This document shows, one piece after another, positions 11,818 through 21,739 of a DNA stretch of 64,000 nucleotides; position 1 is the first letter of the stretch; the number at the start of each line of letters is the position of its first letter. The stretch is taken from assembly GCA_037367405.1 (NCBI GenBank), contig JAZKJV010000387.1, positions 992,001 to 1,056,000 of the forward strand, written 5' to 3'. This DNA is from Ottelia alismoides. Taxonomy: Eukaryota; Streptophyta; Magnoliopsida; Alismatales; Hydrocharitaceae. The position numbers were made by a program, and so were the translations under genes. A model generated the notes under the pieces. The model saw only the letters and a list, made by a program, of their open reading frames with translations. It had not been told where the DNA came from and ran no database searches.

Positions 11818-12090
11818 CCATCTCATCAACCAAAGCCGGGCCCAATGGTTTTGTTGGAACTAAAAGCGATATCAGTTATACTTTTATACAACTAGTTGGG
11901 AATGAAAGGATGACCACGGACTCCTTCGGACTGGATGGAAAGATCTCTTCATATATATAGACAAAATTGGGAATGCTCTTAGCTCCATCTCATCAACCAA
12001 AGCCCCCGGTCCCAGTGGTTTTGTTGGGACTAAAAACAATATTACTTATGCTCGGATACCACTTGTTGGGAACGAAATGACGACCTCGTA
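11818..12090 (-). repeat. Duplicated leader/LTR-end segment of family B
   Basis: About 105 bp at 11818-11921 recurs at 11985-12090. Each copy reads, on the minus strand, LTR end, degenerate primer site (12051-12063 in the better copy, resembling TGGTATCAGAGC) and leader (catctcatcaaccaaagcc on the plus strand). This shows at least a third, truncated unit of the array. Confidence 0.65.
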
Positions 12091-12473
12091 TCTCCTTCAG
12101 TTCGAATATCATTTGTTGGAGATATAAAGCTAACGGATGTAGCTGATGTGTAATCGATCACCACCACGAACGCATACGAAGAATAAGACTAATATATGAC
12201 GGTGGTTTGTTGCCTCTTCGATCCCTTGCTCTTTTCATCTTTTCTCTCTTTATCTCCCATGCCCCTCTCCCTAATGGTTACATTGTTGTGATGGTCCTCT
12301 TTTTGTAGAGTGGAGACAATGCCCACATCCCTTCTCTATATATAGTCTAATTACAAGCCCATAGTCATATTCCCATAGGAACGTACTACACATAGAATAT
12401 AACTCAATTGCTATCAAAACTGGAAGTTTAATCCCATAGGATTCATAATTCTATTGTGACTATAATCCTGACA
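12064..12473 (-). repeat. Copia B LTR (left)
   Basis: On the minus strand it runs from TGTCAGGA to TCCCAACA. It is preceded by a purine tract (ggaggtgatt on the minus strand) and followed by a primer site. It is clearly homologous to the LTR at 56404-56832. Confidence 0.75.
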
Positions 12474-12660
12474 ATCACCTCCTTGAGTTGAATATCATCA
12501 CGATCTTTACATCATTTTGAGTCTGTATTTGCCTATCCTCGTCATCTGCAAGTTTTCTTGACAAGCTTTCACCGCCTCTGGGTGCCACACCCGTCGTTAG
12601 GTGCCATCGATGTGCTCCCTCTTGAGTACGCTCACACAACTTACTTTTGCGCCTCATGAT
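12474..12660 (-). pseudogene. 3' end of Copia B internal region
   Basis: On the minus strand this matches 56220-56403 of element C, from the catcatgaggc phrase to the purine tract. It is the tail of the degenerate protein-coding region next to the LTR. Reading is broken by stops. Confidence 0.6.
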
Positions 12661-13978
12661 GCAGTATTATAGATCTCTTGTGACTAGATATTACGTCACC
12701 ATCCTCTGGTAAATGCGCTCGCTTCTCCTTGTTGCATGCTTCTGTAGCAGTGATGGCGATAACATGTTACTCTCTCATTGTACTACTCGTCCAGGGAATT
12801 ACCGAAGATCCATCACCTGTCATAACCCTTCCTTCAGGCTTGTAGACCTTGTTCGCAATCCTCGTTACATGGATCACTATGCGTACTCCCTTGCTTGCTT
12901 AGTGTTTTTGTCTCCTACTTCAATGGTGAGATGATGTCCTCATGAGTCAATTGTTTCTAGTGAAATCAAATTCTTCTTGTCTACAGGGACATGTCTTAGA
13001 CCTGTCAGAGTTAGTACTACTCCATCAACATGTAAAATTACAATGATCCAACGCCCTTGACGTGGTGAATCTATTTAACTGACATCTTGACTATGACACC
13101 ATTTCATGCCTTATATGTATTGGTCTGCTCCCAATATGAGCACACATGATCTGAACATGTCGAGTACATCCATCTTGAATCTTAATTCATCTCTCTAGAG
13201 TACGCTAGCAAGTCTCATTCACAAACTATGATAGAACCCTCTTGGTCCAAGCATGAATCACACACCTTCTTCTTCCCTTTTTCCTTTTCATGTCTTAGAC
13301 AATCTACTATTCTATGACCCTCCTTTTTACAATAGAAGAATCTGATCGGACCTCATGGCATAGATCGACCTCTGGACATTATCTCCCTTGATCTACATTG
13401 TCTGCCCATAATTGTCAGCACAAGACCTTCATCATTTGTGGCCTCATCCATTGACCTCTGTCGGGACTCGTTCATAAGTGAAAATCAATTGTCTCGTCCA
13501 ATGTGATGTTACCATACATCACACTGTGGGAAGCGAAAGCAAACATGCACATACACGGACAAGCAAACCATGTTTACACATATTTACAAGGTTTTCTCAT
13601 AATTGGGCCACTGCCTTGGGTAGATGTGATTGTTTTCACTATGCAGAGAAGGGGAAAATAGAAAATACTGAGAAACCTAACCTAGCGATTTTATATAGTA
13701 CTCCAAGTATAAATAGATTCTAGAGACAGATGCATCCGATAACCTAAATAAAAATTCATTTCAAGATGGGGTGCAACCCCCCCAACCCCCGTAGGGGACG
13801 ATGGGGCAATAGCTCCCCATCGGGCCTCCCAACCCCCAGGGTTCCATGATCGAGCAACGAGACTCCCATGGTAATTGGGCATGGTATGGCGGGGTGCTTC
13901 ACCCATCCTTCTAATGGAGGCACAGAAAGCAATTCTTCACCTAGTTTTAGCACAACAATGATTAGGATTCGAAGGATA

Positions 13979-14338
13979 TCAACAAAGTAATGTCGTGATA
14001 AAATGAACATAAGAATATGAAAGGGAATTTAACAAGATTAGTGCCTTATCCTCCTTGAAGATAGATTCTCCTTTCATGTTCTCCTCCTCAAGTGTGAGCA
14101 CATATGTCATTATCTCGTCAAATTCATACAAATGTGTTATGAGCGTTGTCTCGTTGGTCATCTTTAGATCATAGAGCTTCTTCTTCATCAATAGATAGTT
14201 GTTGAAGATTTGAACATGTAGTCCCTTAAGCTTCATCCAAACATCAATATGATCATCTAAGATGATGGATTCATGAAGAGTGTTATCCGTCAAGAATACT
14301 TGTATTGTACTATTTCTAATATCTCTCATTTCTTTCAC
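13979..14338 (-). pseudogene. Copia B gag fragment
   Basis: A 119-codon minus-strand frame. It aligns by eye with the gag of element C: shared runs include KEMRD, VWMKL, LYDLKMT/LYGLKMT and KALILL. This is the UBN2-type gag of plant Copia elements. The frame covers only the middle of gag, and I see no zinc knuckle or protease in the rest of the unit. Confidence 0.75.
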
Positions 14339-14786
14339 TCTTTCTTTTTCATTTTCTCTGACTCTTTTTTTTCCTCAAGATATTTTACAAGTTCCTTTAA
14401 TGTGTGTATGTTCTTCATTCATTGTTTCTATAAGATGAAGTTATTCTTCCGTTTGAAGGGTTTAACAGAGAATGATGTACCCCTCGATCTGAAAAATCAA
14501 AGTGAAATTCTTCTGATCTGAGCAATCCAACTCATTCGAAGGGTGTAAAAACTCTTAACTAGACTCCTAATTATCCTTAATTAGATTTCAGATGCTCCTG
14601 CTCACAATGGTTCGTAGTAACCATCAATTATTCATAGCTTATGACAAATGCCCACCTATTTATTACATCCACGTTAACATCAAACTCGCTCTGGTTTGAT
14701 GCATTGTATCCCTCTGGTGATGTCAAACCTGGCTCTAATATTAGTTATTGGGACTAAAAGTGGTACCGCCTCCTCTGATACTACTT

Positions 14787-15173
14787 CTTGGGAATAAAAT
14801 GATGACATTGTATTGCCTTCGATATGGACACTAGTTGTTGGGGATACAAAGTCAATGGATGCGGATGTGTAATTGATCACCACCATATAAGCTTACAAAG
14901 AATAAGGCTAGGATATGACGGTGGTCAGTCACCTCTCGTATATCCAGAGAAGAAAGATTACTAAAGAAGAATTAGTACAACTCCCCTCCCCCTGTGGGTT
15001 ACATTGTTGTGGTGGTCCTTTTGTTGTGGGGTGGACGCTCAATACATAGCCCAACTACAAACTCATAGTCCCATTTCCGTAAGGATTACATATAGAATAC
15101 AATTCATTTGATATTATGATTAGGAGTTCAATCCCATCGGATTCATAATCCTAATGTGACTCTAATCTTAACA
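14787..15173 (-). repeat. Copia B LTR (right)
   Basis: Minus-strand LTR beginning TGTTAAGA at 15173. Its 3' end is near 14787, next to a degenerate primer site (14770-14784, complement of a TATCAGAGG phrase). Homologous to 12064-12473. 15174-15290 repeats the internal 3' end seen at 12474-12600. Confidence 0.7.
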
Positions 15174-15289
15174 ATCTTCATCTTGATTTGATCAAGTACG
15201 ATCTTTACTTCATTTTGGGTCTGCTCTAGACTATCCTCATCACTGAAAAGTCTCCTTGACGAGATTTCACCATCACTAGTTGTCAATTC

Positions 15290-16250
15290 TATTTCTATAA
15301 TGTGATCTATAAGATTTTCTCCGAGTTGTTGGCATCAATAATCTCTCAAGTCATGTCACAATTTATCTCATTGAACCAAATGGAGTTTATTGAAGTATGC
15401 TCTATTGGAGATAGCATTAGGCTGCAAGTAGAACTCACATTTGGATTTGAACATTCTGGCTAGTCGTGGCCAACTTTTAGGTATCCATTTATCAAAGGAG
15501 CTTGAAAGTTGTCTTGTTAAAAACCTTTGGTTTAATGTACCATAACTTCATTCTTTGTATGTAAGAGGTCATGGGATTCGGTTATACATGGATAGGCTGG
15601 ATCTGGAATTGCATAACCATGACCTCCTTATGAATGGAAGTCCTCATGGACTTTTCAAGAGCATTTGTAGACTGAGGCAAGAGGGCCCCTTGAGCCCCCT
15701 TATGTTCACTATAACCATGGAAACCCTTACCTTCTTGGTGGACTTTGTGGTTTTACTTTGAGTCTTACTGGTGACTCATTCCTTACCTCCTAATTCAAGA
15801 TCCTGATGTCCTCGTCTTGTGTGAGGTTGACCTATGTGCGAGCATTGAATAACAAAAGCATATTGGTTTGTTATTGGAAATATAAAATTGCTCTCATTTG
15901 TTGAACGACCGTAGTTGCTAAACTTTATTAACTAGATAGTTGGCACTTTGGTGAGCCAAACGATTATAAGATGAATTAATGGATTACACATGGATTTTTC
16001 TGGGGGACTTTGAGGTGCATGAGATTTCTCGGGACATGTATTAGCTAGAGGATGAAGGGTTGGGTCCATGCTCCCCCTTACTCTAAAAAACACGATAGGA
16101 TCCTATTTGAACAAGGCCCACGTTGTGAGCGGATTTCTTGATTAAAAAATATCTCAAGATCAGAAAATCGTTTTAGGGTGCCAAGCCAATGATTGTGGCT
16201 TCCCACCTTTGACGCTTCCTATTAAAGTGTGGAGTTTTGTCTCATGAGGC
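15290..16250 (+). pseudogene. LINE (L1-type) reverse transcriptase relic
   Basis: Translation shows LINE reverse-transcriptase landmarks with frame breaks between them: YKIFSELLASII and ISLNQMEFIEVCSIGDSI (about 15300-15420), then NGSPHGLFKSICRLRQEGPL (about 15630-15690), matching the conserved LRQGDPLSP region of plant L1 elements. The catalytic FADD box is not recognisable. Downstream sequence to about 16250 is too decayed to assign firmly. The relic starts directly at the edge of the Copia B array. Confidence 0.6.
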
Positions 16251-16292
16251 TATTGAAGTGTCTTCACCTCCTCTTTTATGATTGCCGGCCAA

Positions 16293-16475
16293 GGATGGTT
16301 ACTGATTAATAACGCATGCAATCTCTCTAGGTTTCAGGCACTGTTGGTGACTTGGGATTAAAAGGATGGCTACTGATTCATAACGCATGCAATATCTCTA
16401 GGTTTCAGGCATTGTTGGTGACTTGGGATTAAAGGGATGGTTACTGATTCATAACGCATGCAATCTCTAGGCCAT
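16293..16475. repeat. 71-bp tandem repeat, about 2.5 copies
   Basis: Units start at 16293, 16364 and 16435 with ggatgg and contain aacgcatgcaat and ggtttcaggca. Copies differ at only a few positions. Confidence 0.85.
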
Positions 16476-17183
16476 TGAAGTTGTGGTGTTGTATATGTTA
16501 TAGAATAGAAAAAAAAGAGAAGGCTCGATGTGCCTTTAGTTGCAAAGGAATCAAAAGGGAAACTCGATTCATTAGCTTTTAGCGGCACTTCTTATCATCC
16601 TACTGCAACTTCCATGAGTACTCAGGATCCTCCTCTTCTCCTCTGCATTGCCCTATGTTGAAACTGATGATTCCATGAGGTATGCAGAACAACTTGCATG
16701 GTTACGATGTAAACCATCAAAAGTTTCGTCTGATTCTTTGGTGATTTCTGTGTGTGGGTTATTCACGTTCAATTTTCCATTTCTACATTCTAAATTTTGT
16801 ATCTTTTTATTAGCATATTCCCCTTTTATAGACATTGCTATTTCAAAGAAATACATCTAGAAGTTACAGACTTTATCCTCCTACAACTTCTCGTGCTTTC
16901 CATGAATCATATGTTGGGAATGTAGTAGAAAAAATGCCAGTTTTGGATTAACAGAGATTATGGTTCTAAAAAGCAAGCTCTTGCCATAGGTTGACCTCCT
17001 TACAAAGCTATTTAGCTCGACCCTTGTTGAAGCTAATGTCATCTGGAAGCTTCCACCAGAGATCAATATCTCCAGTAACATCTTCATGGGTCCCGACGAG
17101 GTCACTGATTGCCGGAGCTCGAAGTGCTCAATCCCCCGTACGAGCACTATCATTGTTTGCCTCGAGGATGATCACATGGAGAA
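16476..17183 (+). other. Possible exon fragments of an unidentified gene
   Basis: Two stretches look coding on the plus strand: one around 16510-16725 (reading includes LPYVETDDSMRYAEQLAWLR) and one from about 16994 to 17183 after a splice-acceptor-like ccatag (reading includes VEANVIWKLPPEINISSN). The second runs into element D and stays open in the sequence that resumes at 19817. I do not recognise the protein. It may be a pseudogene or cargo captured by a Mutator-like element whose right end is near 20060. Confidence 0.3.
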
Positions 17184-17671
17184 TGTTGATATGGCTTGAA
17201 TCCTAATCACTTGTTGGGCTGCTGATGTAGTTGATCTACGTCATGCCTTCTGATTGGCTGAGAGCTAGTGAGTGGAATGCTGACATGTTTGATCTTTCTC
17301 CTGAATTCTGATTGGCTGAGAGTTGTTGGGATAGAATGCTGACAAATTATCCGCCTCCGGAATTCTGAATGATTGAGAGTTGTTAGGCTAGATTGCTGAT
17401 TTGCTGGATCCGTCTCTTAAATCCTGATTGGTTGAGAGTTGTTGGGATGGATTGTTGAATACAAATGGTATTTTTTCTATTGTAGTATAAAAGGGATCCT
17501 AGGGCTACAAGATACTACAATCCTCATTCTGATCCTGATTCTCATACCATATCTGTACCTTCTGAATATCATCTGTAATACCTTTTCTCCATGTAGTGAA
17601 ATCAATCGTCGTGTTTTGCATTTTATTTTTTTGATCGTGTCTGTTCGTGTTTGCTTTCGCGATTCGTAACA
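17184..17671 (+). repeat. 5' LTR of Copia D
   Basis: Starts TGTTGATATG and ends CGTAACA. It contains four diverged copies of a roughly 59-bp unit beginning near 17251, 17310, 17367 and 17428 (core attggctgagag). Compared with the right LTR it lacks about 45 bp near its 3' part. Confidence 0.85.
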
Positions 17672-17739
17672 AACTCGTATCAGAGCTTCGGATTCCATCA
17701 GGATCATTCAGCAAGACAGCATCGCATAATCTGAAGATC

Positions 17740-18906
17740 GAGAAGTTCCATGAAAGAATAGATTTAGTCTATGGTAGATCAAGATGCGTGCCCTTCTACA
17801 TCAAGGCATCTGAGCACCGTTAGATCATGAGCAGGCAAAGGCACTCGAGTCCTCCAAGTTGATGCTGCATGAAGAGAAGGCGCACTCGACTGAGTTTGGC
17901 AGACGAGATTATTGCGGAGGTTATCGGTGAGGACTCTATGGCCAATATGTGGTTGAGACTCAAAAGTCTATACATGACTAAGTCTCTGACCAACAAGTTG
18001 CTCTTGAAGCAATGTATGCTCTCTCTCTGCATGCAGGAATGTACATCTCTTAAATACATTATTGATGGAATTAAGAAACGTAGATGTTAATATTGAAGAT
18101 GAGGATGTTGCCTTGATTTTATTATTTTCTCTTGCATTATCGTTTGAGAATTTTGTCCAATCATTTATTGTGGGAAGAGAATCAATATCCCTAGAGCAAG
18201 TTCGCGTGAGTCTGCCTACTCGTTAACTTCAACATATGGTTATTGGGATGCTAGACTCTAACGCTGCAAGTTTGGTTATGACTCATTAGAAGAGTTATGC
18301 TGGTTCTGACTACACAAAGAATGGAAGGCAGAAGTTCAAGTTGAAGAATTACAGTGCTAGGGACATTTGCAATTACTGCAAGGAACATGGACATTGGAAG
18401 AAAGACTGCCCAAAGAAGGCCACAACTGCTTCAGTAGCTCAAGGTGGTAAAGATTCTGAAGATGATTTCATTCTCACCATCACAGATCAGAAGATGGCAG
18501 ATAGCACATGGATTCTTGATCCAAGATGTTCTTACCATATGGCTCCCAATGAAGATTGATTCTGCACCTATGAGAAGATAGATGGTGGAAACTCGTCACA
18601 AGGAGTAATGCATCATGCAAGATTATAGGGATCGGCTCTGTGAAAATCAAGATGCATGATGGAGTCATAAGGACTGCGACAGAAGTACAACATATTCATG
18701 ATCTGAGGAAGAACCTGATATCCCTTGGAGTCTTGGACTCCAAAGGATACATGTACAACACTGAAGATGGAGTCATGCAGGTTGTCAAAGCTGGGGTTGT
18801 TGTCATCAAGGGCAACAAGAAAAAGATCCTATATGCCTTGCAAGGGTCTACAGTTCCTGAGAGTAAGTTCAAATATTGTTTGGGCTTGCTCAATGTCAAC
18901 AATTGA
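17740..18906 (+). pseudogene. Copia D gag-protease remnant
   Basis: Gag of UBN2 type lies at about 17800-18240 with frame breaks (readable pieces EDSMANMWLRLKSLY and EDEDVALILLFSL). A CCHC zinc knuckle C-x2-C-x4-H-x4-C is intact at 18368-18409. A protease-like box follows at about 18509, but the catalytic DSG is replaced (WILDPRCSYHM), so the enzyme would be dead. The next segment (LRKNLISLGVLDSKGYMY) normally follows the Copia protease. The frame ends at 18906 and integrase never starts. Confidence 0.8.
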
Positions 18907-19019
18907 CAGTAGCCCCAAGAAAGGGCTGGCGGTCACAAGGTGAAGCTCGGTAAAGCTTCTCTAAGGAGAAATTTCAAGGTGAATATTTTTTATAATTTCT
19001 TGATTCCTATTATCTGAAT

Positions 19020-19274
19020 TTCAAGTGGTGGAGTATAGTAGTGGTTTATTCTGTTATATGAGAATTCAGCCCTGGTAGAGTCGAGCAGTGGTTTATTGTG
19101 CTATTGGAGAATTCAACTCATGGTCGAGTATAGTAGTGGTTCATTCTGCTATATGAGAATTAAACCCCGCTGGAGTCTAGCAATGACTAATTCTGCTAGT
19201 GGAGAATTCAACTCATGGTGGAGTAATAGTAGTGGTTCATTATGCAATATGAGGATTCAATTCAAGGTAGAGAT
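19020..19274 (+). repeat. Tandem repeat containing the polypurine tract of Copia D
   Basis: About five diverged units of roughly 50-60 bp with the core gagaattcaactcatggtgg and tagtggttcattctg. Every unit carries a purine-rich ggtggag-like motif, and the last one (aaggtagagat) is the actual polypurine tract before the 3' LTR. Confidence 0.75.
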
Positions 19275-19811
19275 TGTGATATGACTTGAATCCTAACCAC
19301 TTGTTGGGCTGCTGATGTGGTTGATCTACGTCTTGCCTTCTGTTTGGCTGATAGCCGCTGGATGGATTGCTGACATGTCTGATCTGCCTTCTGAATTCTG
19401 ATTGGCTGAGAACTGCTGGGATTGGATTGCCGACATGTCTAATCTGCCTCCTGAATTCTGATTGATTGAGAGTTGTTTGGCTGCATTGCTGACATGTCTG
19501 ATCAATTTCCTAAATTATGATTGGCTGAGAGCTGTTTGGAATGGATTATTGAATACAAATGGTATTCTTCTATTGTAGTATAAAAGGGACCTTAGAGCCA
19601 CCATATACTGCAATCCTCATTCCGATCCAAATTTTCATCCCATATATGTGCCTTCTCAGTATCCATTGTATTACATTTTCTCCATATAGTGAAACCTATC
19701 GCCGTCGCCCAAAAACGTAGCCCAGTTAAGGGTGAACCTTGTAAATCCATGTGTTTTGCGTCATATTTGTTTGATCTTGTTTGTGCGTGTTCGCTTTTGC
19801 GACTCGCAACA
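19275..19811 (+). repeat. 3' LTR of Copia D
   Basis: Starts TGTGATATGAC and ends CGCAACA, followed by the target duplication GAGAA. It has the same four internal units as the left LTR and retains about 45 bp lost there. Confidence 0.85.
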
Positions 19812-19816
19812 GAGAA

Positions 19817-20060
19817 GAAGAGGATGAGGAGTATATATGGAAGGAGAGAGGGAGGTAGAAGATCAACCGTCAGATTTTTCCTATGATTGGATAAACAAAA
19901 TTGTCCTAAATTATTGACCTAGATAAAGATAAAATTAATAGCAGAGATCTTGGTGTAATATAGAGCATGTTTGCAAGGATCTTGTGGATATATATGAAGT
20001 ATACGCTGCCAACGGGTAAATGCAAAGTTTACAGGGTTCATGGTGTTAAAATCCCCCCCA
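19817..20060. mobile_element. Right arm of a Mutator-like element (candidate)
   Basis: 19855-19975 is homologous to 26860-26985 (shared phrases agatc, cctatgattggat/cctataattagat, ggtgtaatat). The sequence ends with a terminal phrase (gttcatggtgttaaaatcccc) like the ends of elements E1 and E2 (ttatgggtgtaaaaatccc). No matching left end was found, so limits are uncertain. Confidence 0.4.
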
Positions 20061-20446
20061 AATAAGTATTCGAATGTTGGTTACTCAAGACAAAAGAGTA
20101 AAATACGGTGGATTGACGTGATCTTTAAGATGCTTATGACTAAGACAGTAATCCATCCGTTTGCCCGATTAAAAAATGCACATAAGCATTAGGAAAAACC
20201 ACTGCGGATATTATACTGATCATCGCAGAGGAATCTGATCCAACCATCTTTTGCCTGTTTGTCTTGTTGTGCTGCGTATATCTTTAACTTACGTTACGTG
20301 TACACCTGACCTTCAGACGTTCTTCCAACCATTCTCTGCTCAACTCCTTCCTCTTCCCCTCCACACAATTAAGCATTCCTCCGATCAACAGTTAATCGGC
20401 AACCCTTCGAAGATTGTTCACTGCTTCCTCGGACACCCCAACATGC
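20061..20446 (+). promoter_or_regulatory. Upstream region of the RING-H2 gene
   Basis: Non-coding sequence between a transposon end and the start codon. A weak TATA-like tatctttaac lies near 20278, about 170 bp upstream of the ATG, followed by a CT-rich leader typical of plant 5' UTRs. No specific regulatory motif can be defended. Confidence 0.35.
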
Positions 20447-21010
20447 ATGTCAAGCTCCAACAGTAGCATGGACTCCTCCCTCGTCGTCGTAGCCTCCACC
20501 ATCTTCTTCTTCGTCGTCATTGCCTTCGGTTTCTTCCTCCACATCTACGCCAGAAGCCGCCGGTCCTCCCAGCCTTCCGTAACGCCTCTCACAAGCCTCG
20601 CCCTCACGCCGGAGCAGGCTGTCACTTCAGCACACGGGCTAGACTCCGTGGTGCTCCGCTCCCTCCCCATCCACATCTTCAACTCCGAGGACTTCATGGA
20701 GTGCATGGTTTGCCTCTCAGAGTTGATCGACGGTGACAAGGTAAGGCTGCTGCCAGGGTGCGGCCACGGCTTCCACTTGGATTGTATTGACATGTGGTTC
20801 CGATCCCACTCAACCTGCCCGCTATGCCGGACCAAGCTCGCGGTCGTCTTGCAACCGTCGGATGCTCTTTCATCTTCATCCGGCCCTTCGACCGGTGATT
20901 TCATGGCGATTGACGTGCCACCAAGTAGAGAAGAACATGTTGCACCTACTCGTTCGTGCGACATGGGGGATTTGAAGCCTGTTGAGCAGGGGGCAGGTGG
21001 TCGGCATTGA
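20447..21010 (+). CDS. ATL-type RING-H2 finger E3 ubiquitin ligase
   Basis: A single-exon gene of 187 codons, counted from the ATG at 20447 (an alternative ATG lies at 20468). Near the N-terminus is one transmembrane segment (SLVVVASTIFFFVVIAFGFF), then a basic stretch. Next comes the GLD motif (HGLDSVVLRSLPI), and then a RING-H2 domain with the spacing C-x2-C-x15-C-x-H-x2-H-x2-C-x10-C-x2-C, ending HSTCPLCR. TM, GLD and RING-H2 in this order define the plant ATL family of membrane-anchored E3 ligases, which transfer ubiquitin from an E2 to target proteins, often in defence or stress signalling. All eight zinc ligands are present. The C-terminal tail is Ser-rich and low in conservation. Most ATL genes lack introns, as here. 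Substrate and exact orthologue cannot be told from sequence. Confidence 0.93.
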   Translation: MSSSNSSMDSSLVVVASTIFFFVVIAFGFFLHIYARSRRSSQPSVTPLTSLALTPEQAVTSAHGLDSVVLRSLPIHIFNSEDFMECMVCLSELIDGDKVRLLPGCGHGFHLDCIDMWFRSHSTCPLCRTKLAVVLQPSDALSSSSGPSTGDFMAIDVPPSREEHVAPTRSCDMGDLKPVEQGAGGRH

Positions 21011-21731
21011 ACAAAGAACTGGTGGTTCTAATTAGTTTAAGTGACAACAGCATGTGAAGAGTTGATGGAGAACACAAACAGCGTGAAAACAATTGTTTGA
21101 AAGATAGAAAGATCATGTAGCCGTCCAAGCAATGTTTACCTGTTTGGTTGATGTACAGGAGCATCACATGTGTGCTCATGTGTTAATCTAGAGGGATCTG
21201 GAGTGTGGTGATTTCTTTGGATGCATTTTGCACGTTGTTAAGATCGGTATCACCATAGAATCAAAGCTAATAGATTAGGAACTGCAGTTACAAATCTTGA
21301 CTTTCTTTTTGTAGTCGATTTGTTGTTCTTGTTATATATGTTGTTGCATAATAGCATCTAGCAATATTAGGCCGAGGAGGGTATGCATGTCCGTTATCGT
21401 ATGGGGTCAACGGTATATAACCATCCAGGCGAAGCGATTAGCATTGAAAGTAGACTCAAAACCTACGACCATATGGTTTAATAATTTATTAATTTAAATG
21501 ACAAGGATCAGACCATTACGCGATCATAGCCACATTCTGATGTGGCAGATGCTTCCACTCTTCGTGTTAGCTAACCATATAAGCTTTATCTGGAATTTTA
21601 CAATTGCTTGCTTGATTGTCTCTCCTTTTCGAGATGGCTTTTGCTTGTCCTAAGGAATTGCTTTGGAGTCTACACGGCACTGACGCGTTTTCTAAAAATA
21701 TGAAAAATACATATTCATAGTAGCATGTTTG
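21011..21731. other. 3' flank of the RING-H2 gene, no other gene
   Basis: Contains the presumed 3' UTR (several AT-rich stretches after 21240) and intergenic DNA. No frame or RNA gene is supported. Confidence 0.5.
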
Positions 21732-21739
21732 GTTGTCAG

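Larger units (their letters stand above)
11818..15290 (-). mobile_element. Array of Copia family B units, minus strand
   Basis: Two LTRs (12064-12473 and 14787-15173) lie in minus orientation with a degenerate internal region between them. The right LTR is preceded (to its right, 15174-15290) by internal 3'-end sequence that matches 12474-12600, and the left LTR is followed (to its left) by a primer site and leader. The cluster is thus part of an LTR-internal-LTR-internal array with no outer ends visible. The same family recurs as element C (36598-56832) and in 34163-34853. No integrase or reverse transcriptase is present. Confidence 0.8.
17184..19811 (+). mobile_element. Copia element D, gag-protease only
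   Basis: LTRs at 17184-17671 and 19275-19811 are flanked by a perfect 5-bp duplication GAGAA (17179-17183 and 19812-19816), so the ends are secure. A degenerate primer site (cgtatcagagc, near 17676-17686) follows the left LTR. The 1.6-kb interior contains only gag, a zinc knuckle and a protease-like segment; integrase and reverse transcriptase are absent. This matches non-autonomous elements described as TR-GAG. Several stops and LTR divergence show it is old. Confidence 0.9.

Noticed and set aside
13756..13910. Inverted-looking GC-rich block (ccccccaacccccgtagggg) in the Copia B interior
   Set aside because: The complementarity is limited to short C and G runs; no defined ends or duplication.
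20545..20964. Minus-strand frame of 139 codons opposite the RING-H2 gene
   Set aside because: Antisense shadow of the GC-rich RING-H2 coding sequence.
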